NCBI GenBank assembly: GCA_910586045.1
Contig: CAJUIH010000114.1
Span: forward strand, 1-9,767
Direction: 5' to 3'
Origin: an uncultured Eubacterium sp.
GTDB taxonomy: Bacteria; Bacillota; Clostridia; Lachnospirales; Lachnospiraceae
Length of the DNA: 9,767 nt
The notes beneath the pieces were generated by a model. The model ran no database searches. It was given only the letters and a program-made list of their open reading frames with translations, and was not told where the DNA came from. Shown one piece after another: positions 4,832 to 9,767 of the stretch; position 1 is the stretch's first letter, and the number at the start of each line of letters is the position of its first letter. The translations under genes were made by a program, and so were the position numbers.

Positions 4832-6136
4832 ATGAAAGTTGGAATTATTTCAATTAATGCACATACCAAGGTACTAAATTTTGCATCCCCGCTGCATTCC
4901 TACGCATTCTGGTCGTTTTTAAATGAACATGGGATTGAGGCTAAAATTATAGACTACAAACCCATTTATTACCGGAAATACAACCCTAAATACCCGTTGT
5001 TTTATTATATTGACCATCCGCGCAAAACGGAGGAAGAGCAGCGCGAATATCTGAAAAAATGGAAAAACCTCTTTTGGGAACGGGAAAAGCGTTACCAAAG
5101 GTTTCAGGAGTTTATCGACAAATATTATGTGAAGACAAAAAGATGTTATAATGAAAAGACGCTGGATCAAAAAAAGTTTGGATTTGACTGTTATATCTGC
5201 GCCACGGACGTGATCTGGAAATGGAATAAGGGGTATGGTTTTGACAGGGGATTCTTTTTAGCCTGCGGCTGTATGAAAGGAAAACGCAAGATCGCGTATG
5301 CCGCCAGCCGGGGTGCGAGCCAGTATACGCCGGATCAGGAAGCGGAATTTAAAACGTATCTGCGCGATTTTGACTATATTTCCGTACGGGAAAAAAGCCT
5401 GAAAGATTATTGTGAAACACTGACGGATCAGCGCGTGACACAGGTGCTTGACCCGGTATTTTTAAAGAGCAGGGAATTTTATGAAGATCTGGCCATCGAA
5501 CCAAAGGAAAAAGGGTATGTATTAATCTATATCGTGATGGAAAAGGCGCCGTCTCTTGTTACGGCCGCCGTAAATTTTGCGAAAGCGCATAACCTGGAGG
5601 TCATCGAGCTGAGCGAGTTATTGGAAGACCGCACCATTCCGGAAGGGACGCGGCATGAGATCGTATATGGGATCGGCGTAGAGGAGTGGCTTGGCTATAT
5701 GCAGCATGCGGAATATATTTTTACAAACAGCTTCCATGCGTGCTGTTTTTCCATTATTCTGCACAAAAAGTTTTGGGCCGGAAAACGGGCCGGGGACAAG
5801 GTCGATTCCGTGCTCGGGCTGATGGGGTTAACGAACCGCCGCCTTGGGCCGGACTGTGAGGACGGCACCTTTGCGGACGAGCCGATTGACTGGGACGAGG
5901 TAGAAAGCCGCAAAGAAACGTACCGCCGCCAGTCCGCGGAATATATTCTTAACGCGATTCATGGAATCCCGGAGGAACCAAGAAAACCGGGGGACGCGCA
6001 CCAAACCGGGGCGAACCCGGCAGATAAAGAAAACAAACAGGAAGCACAGCCGGATCAGGCGGAAACGGAAAAGCGGCAGGAAACACAAAAGACAGGCAGT
6101 ATTTGGAAAAAAATAGCGGGTGCGGTAAAAAAATAG
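4832..6136 (+). CDS. Polysaccharide pyruvyl transferase family protein
   Basis: This 434-residue protein resembles the polysaccharide pyruvyl transferase (CsaB-like) family, which adds ketal pyruvate to cell-surface sugars using phosphoenolpyruvate. The GT-B-like hallmarks are an N-terminal MKVGIISIN strand, a SPLHSYAFWSFLNEHGI helix, GFDCYICATDVIWKWN (about 117-132), RKIAYAAS, YISVREKSLKDYC and the signature TNSFHACCFSIILHKKFW from residue 298, including H302. Residues about 378-434 form a polar tail rich in E, Q, K and P, ending in a short basic amphipathic stretch (SIWKKIAGAVKK) that might touch the membrane. ATG 4832 has AGGAG (4821-4825) 6 nt upstream. No other glycan genes lie nearby, so the acceptor is unknown, and some family members have other substrates. 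Confidence 0.85.
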   Translation: MKVGIISINAHTKVLNFASPLHSYAFWSFLNEHGIEAKIIDYKPIYYRKYNPKYPLFYYIDHPRKTEEEQREYLKKWKNLFWEREKRYQRFQEFIDKYYVKTKRCYNEKTLDQKKFGFDCYICATDVIWKWNKGYGFDRGFFLACGCMKGKRKIAYAASRGASQYTPDQEAEFKTYLRDFDYISVREKSLKDYCETLTDQRVTQVLDPVFLKSREFYEDLAIEPKEKGYVLIYIVMEKAPSLVTAAVNFAKAHNLEVIELSELLEDRTIPEGTRHEIVYGIGVEEWLGYMQHAEYIFTNSFHACCFSIILHKKFWAGKRAGDKVDSVLGLMGLTNRRLGPDCEDGTFADEPIDWDEVESRKETYRRQSAEYILNAIHGIPEEPRKPGDAHQTGANPADKENKQEAQPDQAETEKRQETQKTGSIWKKIAGAVKK

Positions 6137-6167
6137 AAAGGTTTGCAATGGGGGCAATACAGCAAAT

Positions 6168-6869
6168 ATGGATAAAATTTTGTTGGTGGAAGACGACAAA
6201 GAAATCAGCTCGATGTTAAAAAATTTTTTAGTCACAGAGCATTACGAAGTAGTGACTGCATTTGACGGAAAAAGTGCCTGCGGCAAGTTTTTTTCGGATT
6301 CTTACAGCCTGGTACTGCTGGATTTGATGATACCAAAAATGAACGGTATGGCAGTGATGGAAAAAATCAGAAAGTCCCATACCGTTCCGATTATTATCCT
6401 GTCGGCAAAGGATACGGATTCCGATAAAACACTTGGTTTGGGGCTGGGAGCGGATGATTATATTACAAAGCCGTTTTCCGTTACCGAAGTACTGGCGCGG
6501 ATTAAGGCGAATATCAGAAGAAACACCCAGTATGCCGCAGGGGACGCAAAACAGCCGGAAATCCTGCAAAAAGGCAGCCTGGTTATGAATCTGAGTGATT
6601 ATTCCGTGATAAAAAACGGAGCCAGGATCGAACTGACCGCCAAAGAATTTGATATTTTAAAATTACTCATGCAGAATCCCCATAAAGTGTACACCAAAGA
6701 ACAGATTTATTCCCAAGTTTGGAAAGATGCCTATTTGGGAGATCAGAACGCGGTCAATGTGCATATCAGCAGGCTGCGCAATAAAATCGAGGACCAGCCA
6801 AAGGATCCGCGGTATATAATCACGTTATGGGGCATTGGATACAAACTGGGGGACACAGCCGATGCGTGA
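6168..6869 (+). CDS. OmpR/PhoB-family response regulator
   Basis: This 233-residue protein has a receiver domain (about 2-115) and a winged-helix DNA-binding domain (about 135-230). Receiver residues are all present: acidic pocket D9-D10, phosphoacceptor D52 in LLDLMIPKMNG, S79 at the Thr/Ser switch, and K101 in YITKPF. The C-terminal half carries ELTAKEFDILKLLMQNP, YTKEQIYSQVW and NVHISRLRNKIE, typical of OmpR-type recognition helices. It is coupled to the kinase gene by an 8-nt overlap. The ribosome binding site is poor, with only a G run at 6150-6154, 13 nt from the ATG, so translation may be weak. It starts 31 nt after the pyruvyl transferase gene. Its targets are not shown by the sequence; the ABC operon at the right edge is one candidate. 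Confidence 0.95.
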   Translation: MDKILLVEDDKEISSMLKNFLVTEHYEVVTAFDGKSACGKFFSDSYSLVLLDLMIPKMNGMAVMEKIRKSHTVPIIILSAKDTDSDKTLGLGLGADDYITKPFSVTEVLARIKANIRRNTQYAAGDAKQPEILQKGSLVMNLSDYSVIKNGARIELTAKEFDILKLLMQNPHKVYTKEQIYSQVWKDAYLGDQNAVNVHISRLRNKIEDQPKDPRYIITLWGIGYKLGDTADA

Positions 6870-7800
6870 TCAGACAGTATTGTTTTTTCTTGCGGTTCTC
6901 GTGGTGGTTTTATTTTTGATTATTTTGTATCAGAGGTTTGCCTTTCGCACAGGTATCCAGACAACACTTCGACAAATCAACGAGAAATTAGAGGAAATTG
7001 TAGAAACGGACAGTGAAGAGAAGGTAATGATTTTTACGGACAATCCCGTTTTGATGGATTTAGGGGCCCAGATCAACCGCTTGCTGGCAGAACGGCAGAA
7101 AATGAAAGCAGATTACCGCAGGGCGGAAATTTCTTCCAAAAAAATGCTGTCAAATATTTCCCATGATATGAAAACACCGCTGACTGTTTTATTGGGGTAT
7201 TTGGAAATTATGCGCCTTGCCCGTGCAGACGATGAAATGCTCAAAAAAACCGAAACAAAGGCCAAGCAGGTCATGGAACTGATTAACCAGTTTTTTACAT
7301 TGGCAAAACTGGAAGCAGGAGATACGGATTTGAAGCTTGGCAGGATCAATATTTGTGAAGTATGCAGGGAAATCGTATTAGAGTTTTACGAATTGCTGAT
7401 CCAAAAAGAGTTTCAGGTAGAGCTGTCGATTCCGGAAACAGAACTTTATGTACAGGGTGACTGGGACGCGCTGCAGAGAATTTTTCATAACCTGCTTTCA
7501 AACGCGATACGGTACGGCAGCGACGGGAAGTATTTGGGCGTCTTTCTGCGTCAGGATGACGGCAGCGTTTGGATTGATGTCATTGACCATGGGAAAGGGA
7601 TCGGGCAGGATTCTCTGCCGCATGTGTTTGACCGGCTGTATACGATGGAAGATTCCAGAAACCGGGAAATACAGGGAAACGGCCTTGGACTGACGATTGC
7701 AAAAAATTTGGCTGACCAGCTTGGCGGCGGCCTGTCCGTAAGCAGCATACCGGATGAGAAAACGGTTTTTACTGTACTCCTAAGAAAAATCAACTATTAA
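6862..7800 (+). CDS. Membrane sensor histidine kinase with a single TM helix
   Basis: This 312-residue kinase has one N-terminal membrane helix (about 6-23, LFFLAVLVVVLFLIILY), essentially no extracellular part, a linker of about 70 residues without a clear HAMP domain, then DHp and catalytic domains. The phosphorylation site is H101 in SNISHDMKTPLT. The N box is HNLLSNAIRYG (209-219), G1 is DHGKGIG (242-248), an F-box-like FDRLYTM follows, and G2 is GNGLGL (272-277). The lack of a sensor ectodomain suggests it senses at the membrane or through a partner, as do kinases linked to peptide-antibiotic ABC transporters; this is inference. ATG 6862 has GGGGGA (6848-6853) 8 nt upstream. An in-frame TTG at 6835 is less likely. 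Confidence 0.95.
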   Translation: MRDQTVLFFLAVLVVVLFLIILYQRFAFRTGIQTTLRQINEKLEEIVETDSEEKVMIFTDNPVLMDLGAQINRLLAERQKMKADYRRAEISSKKMLSNISHDMKTPLTVLLGYLEIMRLARADDEMLKKTETKAKQVMELINQFFTLAKLEAGDTDLKLGRINICEVCREIVLEFYELLIQKEFQVELSIPETELYVQGDWDALQRIFHNLLSNAIRYGSDGKYLGVFLRQDDGSVWIDVIDHGKGIGQDSLPHVFDRLYTMEDSRNREIQGNGLGLTIAKNLADQLGGGLSVSSIPDEKTVFTVLLRKINY

Positions 7801-7831
7801 TTTTTAAGGAACAAAAATGTTACGGCAGCGG

Positions 7832-7852
7832 CCAGGGCGCCTGGGGAGTTTT
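7832..7852 (+). terminator. Weak candidate terminator after the kinase gene
   Basis: CCAGG (7832-7836) and CCTGG (7840-7844) form a 5-bp stem with a 3-nt loop, followed by GGAGTTTT. It sits 31 nt after the kinase stop in the 129-bp gap between convergent genes. A wider pairing, GCCAGGG (7831-7837) with CCCTGGC (7892-7898), is also possible. The T run is short and offset, so support is limited. Confidence 0.25.
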
Positions 7853-7929
7853 CTGTTCTGCGCTGCTGCAGCCGCAGGAAAAGTTTCCATCCCCTGGCAT
7901 CCGTTCGGCCGTATGCCGGATCGTTTCTT

Positions 7930-9297
7930 CTAGTTCTTATGTTTTTGTTTTTCAAAGAACAGGTCAATTTCCTTTTTCACACATTCCGTTGACAGCGATT
8001 TCAGCAGATAACCCTCCGGTTTCAGTGCAATTGCGCTTTTGACGCTGACAGGGTCTACCTTGTTTGTTAAAAACATAACTGGAATAGCTGTAAACTCTTT
8101 TTCAGAACGGATCATTTCCAATACCTGTTTTCCATTGCAGACCGGCATTTCATAATCCAGCAAAATTAAATCCGGTCTTGTAAGCGTCATGCTGCGTATG
8201 GCTGACAAACCGGATTTTGCGGTTGTTACTTCATAGTCGTTTTCCAGCAGGCTAATCATTGCTTTGAGCATAAAATCCGAATCATCTACCACGAGCAGCC
8301 GCTTTTTCTTTCCTGCTGCGGGTTTGGTTTTGGGATTTTTTCTGAAGCATTTATCGATTTCGGCCATCGCGTTTTCTGTAATCGGCCAAACGCCGTTTTC
8401 GCTCCGGATCGGGCCGCTTGCGGCTGCGCAGTATGCGAAATACCCTTTTCCCGTATCAAACAAAAGGCTGAATTGCGGGCTTTGCTTTTCATAAACCCGC
8501 TGGAACTGTTCGTAGGTCAAAATCTGTTCATCTTTCAGCGTAAATTCTTCTGCATGCGCAAAAAACTGCATGGTACGTTCTGCAAGATGCCTTGCCAGAT
8601 ATCCTGCTACATGGATCAGCATAACGCTTACGGCTGCTGCTTTTCGATCCGTTACGCTGCCGACGGCATGGATAATCATCGGTTCTTCAAAAATCAGAAA
8701 AAATTCCAGTTTCTTTTGATCTTTTGAGCGGTAAATCAGACGATCATAAATGCCGTTTCCAAACTTTTCACCGCCATAGCAATTGCTGATTAGCTGCGGG
8801 TTTAACTGAAACATGCTGTGCAGCAGGTTTGCAATTGTCTGTCCCATTACGGTTTGTTCTTCTTCTGGCAGAAGATTTTCCCAGTGTTTTACATCATTGC
8901 CGCTTACAATCAACTGGTCTTCCACTAATGTATGTCCGACCAGCCATCCTGCACATACACCGAGGAAATGGCTGATGGAGTTTTCGGAATAATTGGTCTG
9001 CTCCAGTTCGCGCTCCAGTGCGGGCAGCGTGCGTTCACGAAAATTTTTGTGAATACGTTTATGTGTCACCAGTCCTTTATAATCAATGGAAGCCATATAA
9101 TCTTCTTCATTAGCAAAATGCTGGAGCGTATGGTCCTTGAAGTATTTGACCGCTTCCTGGCAGGCCCAGTGGCTTTTTTCTTCCTGTTGTCCAAAATGAA
9201 ACAATTTATTTAAAATATGGAACAGTTTTTTATGTTCCTGATCAATTAAGGTAACTCCGATTTCATACCTTTCATTCCATACAAATTGAGTTTCCAT
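7930..9297 (-). CDS. Bacteriohemerythrin / middle domain / CheY-like receiver fusion
   Basis: This 455-residue cytoplasmic protein has three parts. Residues 1-135 are a bacteriohemerythrin with the full di-iron ligand set H22, H60, E64, H79, H83, H122 and D127, so it should bind O2 or a related small ligand. Residues about 150-325 form a domain I cannot assign, containing GGEKFGNGIYDRLIY, EFFLIFEEPMIIHAVGS and SPQFSLLFDTGKGYFAY. Residues 330-455 are a receiver with D338-D339, phosphoacceptor D381 in LLDYEMP, T411 and K433. There is no output or DNA-binding domain, so it probably relays through protein contacts, as chemotaxis receivers do. ATG 9297 is preceded on the minus strand by an AAAGGGGAA-type site. 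It converges with the kinase gene and diverges from the ABC gene. No chemotaxis gene is visible nearby. Confidence 0.9.
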   Translation of the reverse strand: METQFVWNERYEIGVTLIDQEHKKLFHILNKLFHFGQQEEKSHWACQEAVKYFKDHTLQHFANEEDYMASIDYKGLVTHKRIHKNFRERTLPALERELEQTNYSENSISHFLGVCAGWLVGHTLVEDQLIVSGNDVKHWENLLPEEEQTVMGQTIANLLHSMFQLNPQLISNCYGGEKFGNGIYDRLIYRSKDQKKLEFFLIFEEPMIIHAVGSVTDRKAAAVSVMLIHVAGYLARHLAERTMQFFAHAEEFTLKDEQILTYEQFQRVYEKQSPQFSLLFDTGKGYFAYCAAASGPIRSENGVWPITENAMAEIDKCFRKNPKTKPAAGKKKRLLVVDDSDFMLKAMISLLENDYEVTTAKSGLSAIRSMTLTRPDLILLDYEMPVCNGKQVLEMIRSEKEFTAIPVMFLTNKVDPVSVKSAIALKPEGYLLKSLSTECVKKEIDLFFEKQKHKN

Positions 9298-9332
9298 ATG
9301 CGTTTCCCCTTTGCTGCTCTTTTGGTTCGTAT

Positions 9333-9361
9333 AGTATAGTGTATTCGTTTCGCTTAAAAAT
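9333..9361 (-). promoter_or_regulatory. Weak candidate promoter of the hemerythrin-receiver gene
   Basis: On the minus strand a TATACT -10 box (9338-9333) lies 17 bp from a poor ATTTTT -35 box (9361-9356), 36 bp upstream of the start codon. The -10 fits, but the -35 would need an activator. I see no convincing sigma-28 (motility) promoter instead. Confidence 0.35.
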
Positions 9362-9428
9362 TCCCCTGCTTAGGTCTGTTTTTCTATGTCCATTATTTTC
9401 GTTCCGTTTCTAGTACACCGTTCACTAA

Positions 9429-9506
9429 ATAACTCATAGTTATGCTTGTCTATTTTCCCAATGGCACTGATTCACGCCATTGCTTCGTAAAATTTCTAGT
9501 CAATGG
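9429..9506. other. Dyad-repeat cluster in the divergent intergenic region
   Basis: This lies in the 304-bp gap (9298-9601) between divergently read genes. ATAACT/AGTTAT (9429-9434 and 9438-9443) is a 6-3-6 dyad. CAATGGC (9459-9465) pairs with GCCATTG (9476-9482), and CCATTG (9477-9482) can instead pair with CAATGG (9501-9506). Such symmetry is typical of operators for dimeric regulators, but the regulator is unknown. Nothing else coding is seen in the gap. Confidence 0.35.
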
Positions 9507-9530
9507 AACAAAAGAAAGAAAGAAATTTGT

Positions 9531-9571
9531 AAGAATTGGGCAAGAATTATGCAAATATGTCATGCTATAAT
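9531..9571 (+). promoter_or_regulatory. Promoter of the ABC gene with direct repeats at the -35 position
   Basis: An extended -10 (TGCTATAAT, with TATAAT at 9566-9571) lacks a good -35. Instead, AAGAATT occurs twice (9531-9537 and 9542-9548) with an 11-bp period, the second copy ending exactly 17 bp before the -10. Tandem repeats with one helical-turn spacing overlapping -35 are the usual binding layout of OmpR-family activators. Binding by the response regulator encoded at 6168-6869 is a guess. Confidence 0.5.
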
Positions 9572-9601
9572 GAGATCAAACATAAGGAGGAGGAATGGGA
9601 T

Positions 9602-9767
9602 ATGTCAAATATATTGCAGACAAGCCACCTGTGCAAGACGATTGGTGGAAAACAGTTAGTGGAAGATATAAATATCCATATGAAAAAAGGAGAGATCTAC
9701 GGATTTTTGGGACCAAACGGGGCAGGGAAAACTACCGTCATGAAAATGATTACCAACTGATGGAAAC
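9602..9767 (+). pseudogene. BcrA/lantibiotic-protection type ABC ATPase, 5' part, with in-frame stop
   Basis: The frame from ATG 9602 encodes the N-terminus of an ABC ATPase: ILQTSHLCKTIGGKQLVEDI, then KKGEIYGFLGPNGAGKTT with Walker A (G37-T45), then VMKMITN. This style is typical of drug/lantibiotic exporters (BcrA, LanF). At codon 53 (9758-9760) the frame reads TGA, where relatives usually have a leucine (MITxL...). The next codons, TGG AAA, would continue as W-K, as expected in an intact gene, so one substitution such as TTA to TGA would explain it. The ribosome binding site is excellent (AAGGAGGAGG, 9584-9593, 8 nt upstream). The gene runs off the window, so whether it is a pseudogene, a sequencing error or a re-initiating gene cannot be settled here. 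Confidence 0.6.

Noticed and set aside
7877..7888. GGAAAAGTTTCC near-palindrome in the convergent gap
   Set aside because: It is short and imperfect with a 2-nt loop, and is not convincing as a terminator or operator.
1..9767. CRISPR array, tRNA or rRNA genes
   Set aside because: No regularly spaced direct repeats, cloverleaf or rRNA-like sequence was seen on either strand.

Overview
The window looks like chromosomal DNA of a low-to-moderate GC Firmicute in the Clostridia, most likely a gut Lachnospiraceae-type anaerobe. This is inferred from the short (434-residue) ThiC, the riboswitch-thiE-HAD-thiC order, strong AGGAGG-type ribosome binding sites, sigma-A promoters with TATAAT boxes, and protein style. 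No taxonomic marker gene is present.

Region 1 (1-4367) is a plus-strand operon. A sigma-A promoter (55-83) leads into a TPP riboswitch (85-178), a candidate intrinsic terminator with an overlapping 19-codon leader ORF, then thiE (thiamine phosphate synthase), a HAD phosphatase, thiC (HMP-phosphate synthase), a YbaK-type aminoacyl-tRNA deacylase, and a minimal nucleotidyltransferase/HEPN pair. The genes are closely packed: the HAD gene overlaps thiC by 77 nt, YbaK and the nucleotidyltransferase are 55 nt apart, and the nucleotidyltransferase and HEPN genes overlap by 8 nt. thiE and thiC supply the coupling step and the pyrimidine branch of thiamine synthesis. The HAD protein is a candidate phosphatase for that pathway. 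The nucleotidyltransferase/HEPN pair is an accessory toxin-antitoxin-like module at the 3' end.

Region 2 (4363-4734) is a non-coding element of about 370 bp made of nested inverted repeats. It has split terminal repeats, a 32-bp arm pair that forms a complete RNA helix with one G-U wobble, a second imperfect 29-bp arm pair, and a structured loop. The first 20 bases of the window match the right end of this element with two differences, so a second copy probably ends at the left edge and the thi operon would be flanked by two copies.

Region 3 (4764-7800) has a sigma-A promoter, a polysaccharide pyruvyl transferase-family protein with a long charged tail, and an OmpR-type response regulator / one-TM sensor kinase pair overlapping by 8 nt.

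Region 4 (7801-9767) has, on the minus strand, a three-part protein: bacteriohemerythrin, an unassigned middle domain and a CheY-like receiver. A 304-bp divergent intergenic region with dyad and direct repeats follows. At the right edge is the start of a lantibiotic-protection/BcrA-type ABC ATPase whose frame is interrupted by TGA just after Walker A.

The best leads for something undescribed are the nested-hairpin repeat, the HEPN protein without a visible RX4-6H motif paired with an intact nucleotidyltransferase, and the hemerythrin-receiver fusion.
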